A stretch of 64,000 nucleotides of DNA from Symbiodinium natans (Eukaryota > Sar > Dinophyceae > Suessiales > Symbiodiniaceae), in the NCBI GenBank assembly GCA_905221605.1, contig CAJNDS010002690.1:322501-386500 (forward strand). The letters are read 5' to 3'. Position numbers and translations under genes: made by a program. The notes under the pieces are model-generated. The model was given only the letters and a program-made list of their open reading frames with translations. It was not told the origin of the DNA and did not search any database. Shown piece after piece: positions 50,790 through 63,379 of the stretch. Numbering within the stretch: the first letter of the stretch is position 1; the number at the start of each line of letters is the position of its first letter.

Positions 50790-51150
50790 GCGAAGCAGGC
50801 CGTAGGCCCCGAGCTGTGGCTGTAGTCTGCAGGCCCCCGAGCTCTCTGACTGTAGAGTCTCCAGGCCCCCGGGCTCGCTGTAGTCACCAGGGTCCCGGGC
50901 TGTCTGGCTGTAGTCTGCAGGGCCCCGAGCTCTCTGACTGTAGAGTCTCCAGGCCCCCGGGCTCGCTGTAGTCACCAGGGTCCCGGGCTGTCTGGCTGTA
51001 GTCTGCAGGCCCCCGAGCTCTCTGACTGTAGTCTCCAGGCCCCCGGTCTCTCTCGCTGTAGTCACCAGGCCTCCGGGCTGTCTGGCTGTAGTCTGCAGGC
51101 CCCCGAGCTCTCTGACTGTAGTCTCCAGCCCCCCGGGCTCTCGTGCTTGC
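50790..51150. repeat. CTGTAGTC minisatellite
   Basis: Repeats of about 30-115 bases built from GAGCTCTCTGACTGTAG, CTCGCTGTAGTCACCAG and GGCTGTCTGGCTGTAG. The duplicate at about 55,695-56,005 has lost part of it. Open frames across it (208 and 198 codons, minus strand) are repeat by-products. Confidence 0.9.
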
Positions 51151-51169
51151 TTGGGTTTATATTGTTTTT

Positions 51170-51970
51170 TACTTAATTAGATTGACTTAAGTAATTTAAA
51201 TAATTTAAAGAATTCAAGTATCGAAATTTATTTAAATAATTAAATAACATAAATATGACGGGCAGGTTTCGGATTTAAATTACTTAAGTTATTTAATTCG
51301 GCCTGGAATTAAATAATGTGAATAATTTGTAAATAATATCAACAATTTACATAATTTAAATAATTGAAATAGTTTAAATAATTTAAATATTCTAAATAAT
51401 TTAAATAATTTAAACCCGAAAAGGGGGGGACCACCCCTCCCTGCCCCCTAAGACTTAAATAATTCAAATAACTTAAATCCGAAACCTCCCCGTCGTATTT
51501 ACACTTTTTAAATTATTTAATTCTGGGGAGGGGGGGTGGTCCCCCCCCCTTTCGGATTTAAATCATTTTTCATTATTTAAACTATTTAAATTCTTTAAGT
51601 CGCCTGGGAATCAAATAATTTAAATTTGAATATGACGGGCAGGTTTCGGATTTAAAATATGTAAATTATCTAATTCGGCCGGGATTTAAATAATTTAAAT
51701 AATTTAAACAATTATTTAAGGCTTCGAACGGATTCAAATTATTTACATAATTTCAATAATTTCAATAATTTAAATCCGAAAAGGGGGGGGGCCACCCGCT
51801 GCCCCCTAAGGATTAAACAATTTAAATAATTTAAATCCGAAACCTCCCCGTCTTATTTAAATTATTTAATTATTTAATTCTGGGGAGGGGGGGTGGTCCC
51901 CCCCCCCCTTTCGGATTTAAATTTTTAAAATTATTAGATTGTTTAAAATATTTGAATTATTTAAATTATG
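51170..51970. repeat. AT-rich block with paired G-run/C-run hairpins
   Basis: ATTTAAATAATTT-type repeats, interrupted twice by AATCCGAAAAGGGGGGG ... CCCCCCCTTTCGGATT pairs (about 51,415/51,545 and 51,775/51,900) that are inverted complements. Repeated in copy 2. Confidence 0.85.
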
Positions 51971-52225
51971 GCACGGCTCTACTGACACATATTCCGCGGA
52001 AAGATTGTCATGTTTTTGGTGAAATTTACGAACACTTACCCCCCGATAAGCAAGATCTTGGCGCCGCTCCGCGTACTCAGCCTTTAAGAGTTTAAGGGGG
52101 TTTCAAATTCAGGGATACTTATATTTGCTCCTTTAAACTTACGAACACTTACCCCCCGATAAGCAAGACTTGGAACCTGCAGACAACAACAAACAGGTCT
52201 GTCGCAAAACCGCGACCATTGATAC

Positions 52226-52250
52226 ATACCCCCTGTAACGGGGTATGTCG
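52226..52250. other. Small perfect hairpin
   Basis: CATACCCC-CTGTAA-GGGGTATG type inverted repeat, near two direct copies of ACGAACACTTACCCCCCGAT (52,028 and 52,140). Duplicated at about 57,085. Confidence 0.8.
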
Positions 52251-52377
52251 CGTATGTGGGCCGCGGCCCGGTTACAAGCAATTAATATTGGCACGCGGCC
52301 ATTTGTTTGCAAGAAACAGGGGTCTGCATACCGCAGCAAAACATAAACACATGATGACGATGCGAACAACTGACTAG

Positions 52378-52450
52378 ATGATGAAGATGATGAGGATGAA
52401 CAAGATCAAGGAGCTGATGAAGATGATGAAGATGATGAAGATGATGATGC
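52378..52450 (+). repeat. GATGAA/ATG triplet repeat
   Basis: ATGATGAAGATG repeats giving a Met/Lys-rich open frame; duplicated at 57,232-57,304. Confidence 0.9.
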
Positions 52451-53359
52451 TGCTGGGAAAGCTTTATGCAATTGATGCAGTGAAGTTATGCCAGTACAAT
52501 GAAAGGACTCATGCAGATGAAGAGTGTGATGACAATGATGATAGAGCTTTGCGCTTTATTTTGTCACCCCGTCTCCTTGCTTCCTGTCTCTTCTCTTCTT
52601 TCCAGTACCCTTCCAGAAAAATGGCATCCTTGTTCTCTCGCCTCTCTCACTTCCCTTTCCCTTCTCTCTTTCTGTTACTTTTTGACTGATGAACAACAAG
52701 AAAGAAACTTGCAGGATAAAACAGTGGCAGGGTAAGCAGACGTTGCGCGTGGACCTTGCCGTACTTCATCATATCCCTCTTCTCGGCCCATCTCTTCTGC
52801 TCTTTTCCTTACTCTTCTCCTTTTCATAATTATTCCTCTTTAGTTGTTCTTATCTGGAAAAGAAAGAGGGAAGGGAGAGATAAGGGAGGGAGGATAGATA
52901 AAGAAGAGTGCCATCTTCTCTGCGCCTTGTTTTGTCTCTCCCCTTTCTCTATTCATCTCTCTTCTATTCTTTTCTTTGCTGTTCTATTGAAATTGGATTC
53001 CCTGTATCTCTCCTCTGTCCTTCTCTCTCGCTCCTCTTCTCCTGTTCCCCTCTAAACGATTGCTCTTTACAGATAGGTGCCCTCCCTCCTCTTCAGGAAA
53101 TCTCTTTTCGCTTATTTTGCTTTTTGAAGCGAATAAAACAACGGATAAGAGAGGAAAGGGAATGACTAAGTAAAGACAGGAGCTCTTCAATAGGTGCCCT
53201 CCCTCCTCTTCAGGAAATCTCTTTTCCCTTATTTTGCTTTTTGAAGCGAAGAAAACAACAGATAAGAAGAGAGGAAAGGGAATGACTAAGTAAAGAGAGG
53301 AGCTCTTCAATTTCCCTCCCTATATCTGATGTTACTTTTCCTTCTTGGGCGGTGCCCTT

Positions 53360-53822
53360 CTTTCTCCCTTGAAGATGCAGAAAACGATCAGGAAGGACAC
53401 CCGTTCCATCGCCCATATATAGACAGAGATAAATCATGAGCATCAGCTGGGTTTGCTGCCGATCCAAAATGGGCGTCCCTTTTAATCGCTTTCTGTGTCT
53501 TGAAACGAGCAAAAGGGGCACCCTTACTAAGTGTTTTCTTGTGGTGTCCCTTTTCTTCGCTTGAAGATGCAGAAAACGATCCAAAAAGGACACCCGTTCC
53601 ATCGCCCATATATGGGGAGAGAGATAAATCATGAGCATCAGCTGGGTTTGCTGCCAATCCAAAATGGGCGCCCCTTTTAATCGCTTGCTGTGTCTTCAAA
53701 CGAGCAAAAGGGACACCCTAAGTGTTTTCTTGTGGTGTCCCTTTTCTTCGCTTGAAGATGCAGAAAACGATCTAAAAGGACACCTGTTCCATCGCCCATA
53801 TATAGGGAGAGAGAGAGGGAGA

Positions 53823-53880
<58 letters not shown>
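53360..53880. repeat. About 190-220 bp hairpin repeat array ending in (GA)n
   Basis: Tandem units: GAAGATGCAGAAAACGATC, CCATCGCCCATATAT, GAGCATCAGCTGGGTT, AATCGCTTTCTGTGTCTT, then AGCAAAAGGGACACCC facing GGTGTCCCTTTTCTTCGCTT, which can pair. Ends with a pure (GA)n tract at 53,808-53,880. Confidence 0.92.
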
Positions 53881-53883
<3 letters not shown>

Positions 53884-56800
53884 TTTTGAAAGCCCCAAGG
53901 AGTTTAAGGCTTTTAAGAATTTTTAAACTTTTAAATGGGCCTGCCTCTTTCCGGAAAATAATTTAATTTTCTTTCAAGATTTTAAGGATTTTAAGGATTT
54001 TAAGAAATTTAAAAGGCCTTAAATTCCTTAAAATCCTTAAAATTTTGAAAGGCCCGGGCTTTCAAAAATTTTAAGGATTTTAAGGATTTTAAGGATTTTT
54101 AAAATTTTAAATGGGCCTGCCTCTTTCCGGAAAATGATTTAATTTTCTTTCAAAATTTAAGGATTTTAAGGTTTTAAGAAATTTAAAAGGCCTTAAATTC
54201 CTTAAAATCCTTAAAATTTTAAAAGGCCCGGGCTTTCAAAATTTTAAGGATTTTAAGGATTTTAAGGATTTTTAAAATTTTAAATGGGCCTGCCTCTTTC
54301 TGGAAAATGATTTAATTTTCTTTCAAAATTTTAAGGATTTTAAGGATTTTAAGAAATTTAAAAGGCCTTAAATTCCTTAAAATCCTTAAAATTTTGAAAG
54401 CCCCAACCTTTCAAAATTTTAAGGATTTTAAGGATTTTAAGGATTTTTAAAATTTTAAATGGGCCTGCCTCTTTCCGGAAAATGATTTAGTTTTCTTTCA
54501 AAATTTTAAGGATTTTAAGGATTTTAAGAGATTTAAAAGGCCTTCAATTCCTTAAAATCCTTAAAATTTTGAAAGGCCCGGGCTTTCAAAATTTTAAGGA
54601 TTGTAAGGATTTTGAAAATTTTAAATGGGCCTGCCTCTTTCCGGAAAATATTTTAATTTTCTTTCAAAATTTTAAGGATTTTAAGGATTTTAAGAACTTT
54701 AAAAAGCCTTAAATTCCTTAAAATCCTTAAAATTTTGAAAGGCCCGGGCTTTCAAACTTTTAAGGGTTTTCAGGATTTTAAGGATTTTGAAAATTTTAAA
54801 TGGGCCTGCCTCTTTCCGGAAAATAATTTAATTTTCTTTCAAAATTTTAAGGATTTTAAGAATTTAAAAGGCCTTAAATTCCTTAAAATCCTTAAAATTT
54901 TGAAAGGTCCGGGCTTTCAAAATTTTAAGGGTTTTCAGGATTTTAAGGATTTTTAAAATTTTAAATGGGCCTGACTTTTCCGGAAAATAAATTCATTTTT
55001 CCAATAGTTTTACTGAGTTTAATTTTGTTTATTTTATTTAAATTGGCCTGACCCTTTCCGGAAAATACTTGAATATTAGTTTAAATTTTGATAGATTTTC
55101 AGGAAACTAGGGGCATTTCAATATTTGGAAAGGCCATGAAGTTCCATGGGTACGTTATATTTTTGGATTTTTGTTTGCAATTTTTAGCAAATAAACCATT
55201 TAAGTTTTTTTTGCCATTTTCCTGAAATTCTGAAAGCCTAGGCCTTACAAGAAAAATAAAAAAACAGCAACAAAAATACTCATTTAAAATATTTAAATGC
55301 GCTTCTTAGTCCTTTTAAACAAGAACATTTTGTTTTGTTAATTCATAAGGCTTGTAAAAAAAGCCGGGGGTCCGGGGACGAGCGTTAACAAAAGCATTCC
55401 CCTTGAATATTTCTTCCGCGAAACTTTTCTCCCGCGAATTTTGGCGGGAGAAATTCCCGCGAGCTCTCCCTTGAGTTTTCCTGGTTTTCCCGTGGTTTCC
55501 CTTTGATGTTTTTTTTGGTTTCCCTTCAGTTTCCCGTGAGAGTCAAATCTTCCTTTTACTGTTCCCTTGGACTTCCCTTTGAACTTCCCTTGGTTTTCCC
55601 TCGGATCCCCTTCGAAATTAAAACGTATCCCGCGAGAAATCTCGCAAGACTTCAAAAATAAGGGCTTCCTTTTCCCAGGCCGTAGGCCCCGAGCTGTGGC
55701 TGTAGTCTGCAGGCCCCCGAGCTCTCTGACTGTAGAGTCTCCAGGCCCCCAGTCACCAGGGTCCCGGGCTGTCTGGCTGTAGTCTGCAGGGCCCCGAGCT
55801 CTCTGACTGTAGAGTCTCCAGGCCCCCGGGCTCGCTGTAGTCACCAGGGTCCCGGGCTGTCTGGCTGTAGTCTGCAGGCCCCCGAGCTCTCTGACTGTAG
55901 TCTCCAGGCCCCCGGTCTCTCTCGCTGTAGTCACCAGCCCTCCGGGCTGTCTGGCTGTAGTCTGCAGGCCCCCGAGCTCTCTGACTGTAGTCTCCAGCCC
56001 CCCGGGCTCTCGTGCTTGCTTGGGTTTATATTGTTTTTTACTTAATTAGATTGACTTAAGTAATTTAAATAATTTAAAGAATTCAAGTATCGAAATTTAT
56101 TTAAATAATTAAATAACATAAATATGACGGGCAGGTTTCGGATTTAAATTACTTAAGTTATTTAATTCGGCCTGGAATTAAACAATGTGAATAATTTGTA
56201 AATAATATCAACAATTTACATAATTTAAATAAATGAAATAGTTTAAATAATTTAGATATTTTAAATAATTTAAATAATTTAAATCCGAAAAGGGGGGGAC
56301 CACCCCCCCCCTGCCCCCTAAGACTTAAATAATTCAAATAGCTTAAATCCGAAACCTCCCCGTCTTATTTACACTTTTTAAATTATTTAATTCTGGGGAG
56401 GGGGGGTGGTCCCCCCCCCCTTTCGGATTTAAATCATTTTTCATTATTTAAACTATTTAAATTCTTTAAATTAAATTTGAATATGACGGGCAGGTTTCGG
56501 ATTTAAAATATTTAAATTATCTAATTCGGCCGGGATTTAAATAATTTAAATAATTTAAACAGTTATTTAGGGCTTCGAACGGATTTAAATTATTTACATA
56601 ATTTCAATAATTTCAATAATTTAAATCCGAAAAGGGGGGGGGGGGGCCACCCGCTGCCCCCTAAGGATTAAACAATTTAAATAATTTAAATCCGAAACCT
56701 CCCCGTCTTATTTAAATTATTTAATTATTTAATTCTGGGGAGGGGGGGTGGTCCCCCCCCCCCCCCCTTTCGGATTTAAATTTTTAAAATTATTAGATTG

Positions 56801-58677
56801 TTTAAAATATTTGAATTATTTAAATTATGGCACGGCTCTACTGACACATATTCCGCGGAAAGATTGTCATGTTTTTGGTGAAATTTACGAACACTTACCC
56901 CCCGATAAGCAAGATCTTGGCGCCGCTCCGCGTACTCAGCCTTTAAGAGTTTAAGGGGGTTTCAAATTCAGGGATACTTATATTTGCTCCTTTAAACTTA
57001 CGAACACTTACCCCCCGATAAGCAAGACTTGGAACCTGCAGACAACAACAAACAGGTCTGTCGCAAAACCGCGACCATTGATACATACCCCCTGTAACGG
57101 GGTATGTCGCGTATGTGGGCCGCGGCCCGGTTACAAGCAATTAATATTGGCACGCGGCTATTTCAAGAAACAGGGGTCTGCATACCGCAGCAAAACATAA
57201 ACACATGATGACGATGCGAACAACTGACTAGATGATGAAGATGATGAGGATGAACAAGATCAAGGAGCTGATGAAGATGATGAAGATGATGAAGATGATG
57301 ATGCTGCTGGGAAAGCTGTATGCAATTGATGCAGTGAAGTTATGCCAGTACAATGAAAGGACTCATGCAGATGAAGAGTGTGATGACAATGATGATAGAG
57401 CTTTGCGCTTTATTTTGTCACCCCGTCTCCTTGCTTCCTGTCTCTTCTCTTCTTTCCAGTACCCTTCCAGAAAAATGGCATCCTTGTTCTCTCGCCTCTC
57501 TCACTTCCCTTTCCCTTCTCTCTTTCTGTTACTTTTTGACTGATGAACAACAAGAAAGAAACTTGCAGGATAAAACAGTGGCAGGGTAAGCAGACGTTGC
57601 GCGTGGACCTTGCCGTACTTCATCATACCCCTCTTCTCGGCCCATCTCTTCTGCTCCTTTCCTTACTCTTCTCCTTTTCATAATTATTCCTCTTTAGTTG
57701 TTCTTATCTGGAAAAGAAAGAGGGAAGGGAGAGATAAGGGAGGGAGGATAGATAAAGAAGAGTGCCATCTTCTCTGCGCCTTGTTTTGTCTCTCCCTCTT
57801 CTCTATTCATCTCTCTTCTATTCTTTTCTTTGCTGTTCTATTGAAATTGGATTCCCTGTATCTCTCCTCTGTCCTTCTCTCTCGCTCCTCTTCTCCTGTT
57901 CCCCTCTAAACGATTGCTCTTTACAGATAGGTGCCCTCCCTCCTCTTCAGGAAATCTCTTTTTCGCTTATTTTGCTTTTTGAAGCGAATAAAACAACGGA
58001 TAAGAGAGGAAAGGGAATGACTAAGTAAAGACAGGAGCTCTTCAATAGGTGCCCTCCCTCCTCTTCAGGAAATCTCTTTTCCCTTATTTTGCTTTTTGAA
58101 GCGAAGAAAACAACAGATAAGAAGAGAGGAAAGGGAATGACTAAGTAAAGAGAGGAGCTCTTCAATTTCCCTCCCTATATCTGATGTTACTTTTCCTTCT
58201 TGGGCGGTGCCCTTCTTTCTCCCTTGAAGATGCAGAAAACGATCAGGAAGGACACCCGTTCCATCGCCCATATATAGACAGAGATAAATCATGAGCATCA
58301 GCTGGGTTTGCTGCCGATCCAAAATGGGCGTCCCTTTTAATCGCTTTCTGTGTCTTGAAACGAGCAAAAGGGGCACCCTTACTAAGTGTTTTCTTGTGGT
58401 GTCCCTTTTCTTCGCTTGAAGATGCAGAAAACGATCCAAAAAGGACACCCGTTCCATCGCCCATATATGGGGAGAGAGATAAATCATGAGCATCAGCTGG
58501 GTTTGCTGCCAATCCAAAATGGGCGCCCCCTTTAATCGCTTGCTGTGTCTTCAAACGAGCAAAAGAAACACCCTAAGTGTTTTCTTGTGGTGTCCCTTTT
58601 CTTCGCTTGAAGATGCAGAAAACGATCTAAAAGGACACCTGTTCCATCGCCCATATATAGGGAGAGAGAGAGGGAGA

Positions 58678-58720
<43 letters not shown>
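53881..58720. repeat. 4.9-kb module, copy 2 (direct tandem)
   Basis: Near-identical to copy 1 in the same order and orientation. Differences include a shorter minisatellite and lengths of poly-C and (GA)n runs. Nothing gene-like beyond what repeat gives. Confidence 0.9.
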
Positions 58721-58724
<4 letters not shown>

Positions 58725-58835
58725 AGCATCAGCTGGGTTGGCTGCCAAGCCAAAACGGGCGTCCATTTTAATCGCTTTCTGTGTCTTCAAACGAGCAAAA
58801 GGGACACCCTAAGTGCTTTCTTGCGGGGTGTCCCT

Positions 58836-58905
<70 letters not shown>

Positions 58906-59310
58906 AAGAATCATGAGCATCAGCTGGGTTGGCTGCCAATCCAAAATGGACGTCCCTTTTAATCGCTTTCTGTGTCTTCAAACGAGCAAAAGGGACACCC
59001 TAAGTGCTTTCTTGTGGGGTGTCCCTTTTCCTCGCTTGAAGATGCAGAAAACGATCAAAAAGGACACCCATTCCATCGCCCATATATATATAGAGAGAGA
59101 GAGAGAGAAAATCATGAGCATCAGCTGGGTTGGCTGCCAATCCAAAATGGACGTCCCTTTTAATCGCTTTCTGTGTCTTCAAACGAACAAAAGAAAACAC
59201 TTAGGTTCCTCACTTGAAGATGCAGGAAACGGCCCAACAAGGACACCCGTTCCATCGCCCATATATGGAGAGAGAGAGAGAGAGAGGGAGAAAGGAAAAA
59301 ATCATGAGCA
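58720..59310. repeat. Hairpin repeat array, second cluster
   Basis: Further units of the 190-220 bp repeat with (GA)n tracts at 58,838-58,902 and shorter ones after; the units here have GGGTTGGCTGCC instead of GGGTTTGCTGCC. Confidence 0.9.
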
Positions 59311-60370
59311 TCAGCTGGGTTTGCTTACATGTTCATTGTTATTCCTTTTGTTTTTTCTAACGGAAATGAACAAGAGAAGAGAAAAATAAGAACCAGAGGA
59401 AAGATGAAAACGAGCACCATCTTCTCTTTGCCTGATTTTTGCATTTCGCCTGTCCTCATTTCTCTTCCATTCTTTTCATTGCTCTTCCATTTAGAGTTGC
59501 ATTCCTGTTGATCTCTCCTCTCTCCTTTCTCTCTCCCTTCTCTTCTCTTGTTCTCCTTTAAATCTCAAAAACACACAAAAGGAAGCTTCTTTTCCTTGTT
59601 GAATGAAGAATGAAAAAAGAAGAAAAGAGATAGGGAAAGAAATTGAAGAGCTCCACTGCCTATTGGTTCATTCCATTTCCTCTCTTTCTATGTGTTGTTT
59701 TCCTTGTCGTTTCAGAAAGCAAGCAAAATAAGGGCAAGGGGGCTTCCTGAAGAGGAGAGAGGGCACCTATCTGCGAAGAGAGGTCTCTCTTCTGTTCAGT
59801 ACCCTTCCAGAAAATTAAAATGGCCTCCTTGTTGTCTCTCCTCTCTCACTTCCCGTTCCCTTCTTTCCTTCTGTTTCCGTTTAACTGATAAAGCGCAAGA
59901 CAGGTATGATAAAGCAGTGGAAGGTAAAGCAGAGGGTGACTCCTTGCGCTTGGACCTTGCCGTACTTCATCATGTCCCTCTTCTCGGCCTATCTCTTCTG
60001 CTCTTTTCCTTACTCTTCTCCTTTTCATAAATTCTTCCTCTTTAGTTGTTCTTATTTCGAAAAGAAAAAGGTAAGGGAGAGATAAGGGAGATAGGATAGA
60101 TAAAGAAGAGTGTCATCTTCTCAGCGCCTCGTTTTGTCTCTCCATCTTCTCTATTCATCTCTCTTCTATTCTTTTCTTTGCCATTCCATTGAAATTGGAT
60201 TCCTGTTATCTCTCCCCTCTCCTTCTCTCTCGCTCCTCTTCTCCTGTTCCCCTCTAAATGACAAAAACACAAGAAAGGAAGAACAAGAGGGGCATGTGTT
60301 GCAATAAAGCAGGAAGGGAATTGAAGAGCTCCTCTCGCTACTTTCTCATGCCCTTTCCTTTCTATCTACC
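59311..60370. other. Pyrimidine/purine-rich block, diverged module copy
   Basis: Alternating CTTCTC-rich and GAAAG-rich DNA. 59,780-60,270 is a diverged copy of 52,590-53,060 (shared CAGTACCCTTCCAGAAAA and TTGCCGTACTTCATCAT). No coding evidence. Confidence 0.75.
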
Positions 60371-60414
60371 ACAATCTACCACACCAAAACACGACTCTCA
60401 GCTTCCAAATATAC

Positions 60415-60715
60415 TTCATCATGGGGAGAAGGGACATACTTCATCACAGACTTGGCCCACTGGGAGAGGGGATATACTTCATCACGCTGCTGGGGGGCTG
60501 GATCACAAACATGGCCCACGGGGCGAGGGGACATACTTCAGCCACAAAGAGAGGGAACCTACTTCATCACGCTGGTGGGATGCTACGGGGAGAGGGGACA
60601 TGCTTCATCACAAATTTGGCCCACGGGGAGAGGGGACATACTTCATCACAAATTTGGCCCGCGGGGAGAAGGGACATACTTCATCACAGACTTGGCTCAC
60701 AGGAGGCGCCAAAAT
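60415..60715 (+). repeat. CTTCATCAC minisatellite
   Basis: About eight units of 35-60 bases with GGGAGAGGGGACATACTTCA and CACAAATTTGGCCC. Open in three frames on + purely because of the repeat. Confidence 0.92.
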
Positions 60716-60879
60716 AATCTAAATAATCTAATTATTCAAATCCATTGGTTCCTCTGGAAACCCAACCATTTAAATAATTTACAGAATTTAATTATTCAAA
60801 TACCTGGATTTAAATGTTTTAGTTCTGGGGCGTCCCATCAAAAGGGAATAGGGAGAGACAAGGGAGAGATTATATATAG

Positions 60880-62139
60880 ATCTTTGCGCTTTATTTTGTC
60901 ACTCCGTCTCCTTGCTTCCTGTCTCTTCTCTTCTTTCCAGCACCCTTCCAGAAAAATGGCATCCTTGTTCTCTCTCCTCTCTCACTTCCCTTTCCCTTCT
61001 CTCTTTCTGTTACTTTTTGACTGATGAACAACAAGAAAGGAACTTGCAGGATAAAACAGTGGCAGGGTAAGCAGAGGTTGCGCGTGGACCTTGCCGTACT
61101 TCATCATATCCCTCTTCTCGGCCTATCTCTTCTGCTCCTTTCCTTACTCTTCTCCTTTTCATAATTATTCCTCTTTAGTTGTTCTTATCTGGAAAAGAAA
61201 GAGGGAAGGGAGATATAAGGGAGGGAGGATAGATAAAGAAGAGTGCCATCTTCTCTGCGCCTTGTTTTGTCTCTCCCTCTTCTCTATTCATCTCTCTTCT
61301 ATTCTTTGCTTTGCTGTTCTATTGAAATTGGATTCCCTGTATCTCTCCTCTGTCCTTCTCTCTCGCTCCTCTTCTCCTGTTCCCCTCTAAACGATTGCTC
61401 TTTACAGATAGGTGCCCTCCCTCCTCTTCAGGAAATCTCTTTTCGCTTATTTTGCTTTTTGAAGCGAATAAAACAACGGATAAGAGAGGAAAGGGAATGA
61501 CTAAGTAAAGACAGGAGCTCTTCAATAGGTGCCCTCCCTCCTCTTCAGGAAATCTCTTTTCCCTTATTTTGCATTTTGAAGCGAAGAAAACAACAGATAA
61601 GAAGAGAGGAAAGGGAATGACTAAGTAAAGAGAGGAGCTCTTCAATTTCCCTCCCTATATCTGATGTTACTTTTCCTTCTTGGGCGGTGCCCTTCCTTCT
61701 CCCTTGAAGATGCAGAAAACGATCCAAAAAGGACACCCGTTCCATCGCCCATATATAGACAGAGATAAATCATGAGCATCAGCTGGGTTTGCTGCCGATC
61801 CAAAATGGGCGTCCCTTTTAATCGCTTTCTGTGTCTTGAAACGAGCAAAAGGGGCACCCTTACTAAGTGTTTTCTTGTGGTGTCCCTTTTCTTCGCTTGA
61901 AGATGCAGAAAACGATCCAAAAAGGACACCCGTTCCACCGCCCATATATGGGGAGAGAGATAAATCATGAGCATCAGCTGGGTTTGCTGCCAATCCAAAA
62001 TGGGCGCCCCTTTTAATCGCTTGCTGTGTCTTCAAACGAGCAAAAGGGACAGCCTAAGTGTTTCCTTGTGGTGTCCCCTTTCTTCGCTTGAAGATGCAGA
62101 AAACGATCTAAAAGGACACCTGTTCCATCGCCCATATAT

Positions 62140-62183
<44 letters not shown>
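60880..62183. repeat. Module fragment, copy 3
   Basis: Corresponds to about 52,548-53,850 of copy 1 at an offset near 8,335, with few changes, and ends in (GA)n running into the assembly gap. Confidence 0.88.
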
Positions 62184-62283
62184 NNNNNNNNNNNNNNNNN
62201 NNNNNNNNNNNNNNNNNNNNNNNNNNNNNNNNNNNNNNNNNNNNNNNNNNNNNNNNNNNNNNNNNNNNNNNNNNNNNNNNNNN
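62184..62283. other. Assembly gap (100 N)
   Basis: Exactly one hundred N following a (GA)n run; the true size is unknown. Confidence 0.99.
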
Positions 62284-63010
62284 TTCTATTAAACTTGGAT
62301 TCCCTGTATCTCTCCTCTGTCCTTCTCTCTCGCTCCTCTTCTCCTGTTCCCCTCTAAACGATTGCTCTTTACAGATAGGTGCCCTCCCTCCTCTTCAGGA
62401 AATCTCTTTTCGCTTATTTTGCTTTTTGAAGCGAATAAAACAACGGATAAGAGAGGAAAGGGAATGACTAAGTAAAGACAGGAGCTCTTCAATAGGTGCC
62501 CTCCCTCCTCTTCAGGAAATCTCTTTTCCCGTATTTTGCTTTTTGAAGCGAAGAAAACAACAGATAAGAAGAGAGGAAAGGGAATTACTAAGTAAAGAGA
62601 GGAGCTCTTCAATTTCCCTCCCTATATCTGATGTTACTTTTCCTTCTTGGGCGGTGCCCTTCTTTCTCCCTTGAAGATGCAGAAAACGATCAGGAAGGAC
62701 ACCCGTTCCATCGCCCATATATAGACAGAGATAAATCATGAGCATCAGCTGGGTTTGCTGCCGATCCAAAATGGGCGTCCCTTTTAATCGCTTTCTGTGT
62801 CTTGAAACGAGCAAAAGGGGCACCCTTACTAAGTGTTTTCTTGTGGTGTCCCTTTTCTTCGCTTGAAGATGCAGAAAACGATCCAAAAAGGACACCCGTT
62901 CCATCGCCCATATATGGGGAGAGAGATAAATCATGAGCATCAGCTGGGTTTGCTGCCAAATCCAAAATGGGCGCCCCTTTTAATCGCTTGCTGTGTCTTC
63001 AAACGAGCAA
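62284..63010. repeat. Module fragment, copy 4
   Basis: Resumes inside the module, matching about 52,985-53,710 of copy 1. Confidence 0.88.
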
Positions 63011-63108
63011 AAGGGACACCCTAAGTGTGCTCTTGTGGGGTGTCCCTTTTCCTCGCTTGAAGATGCAGAAAACGATCAAAAAGGACACCCATTCCATCGC
63101 CCATATAT

Positions 63109-63157
<49 letters not shown>

Positions 63158-63336
63158 ATCATGAGCATCAGCTGGGTTGGCTGCCAATCCAAAATGGACG
63201 TCCCTTTTAATCGCTTTCTGTGTCTTCAAACGAGCAAAAGGGACACCCTAAGTGCTTTCTTGTGGGGTGTCCCTTTTCTTCGCTTGAAGATGCAGAAAAC
63301 GATCAAAAAGGACACCCATTCCATCGCCCATATGTG

Positions 63337-63379
<43 letters not shown>

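Larger units (their letters stand above)
48980..53880. repeat. 4.9-kb module, copy 1
   Basis: Satellite tail, then single-copy-like AT-rich DNA (50,060-50,440), GAA/GGGAA-rich minus-open block (50,440-50,780), minisatellite (50,790-51,150), AT-rich block with G/C-run hairpins (51,170-51,970), (GAT)n block and pyrimidine tracts. The offset to copy 2 falls from about 4,900 to 4,854 through small deletions. The left limit is blurred by the satellite. Confidence 0.85.

Noticed and set aside
50439-51065. 208-codon minus frame and its 198-codon twin at 55,338-55,934
   Set aside because: Half is the CTGTAGTC minisatellite; no domain, no start context, and the difference between copies is a repeat-number change. 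No evidence of coding.
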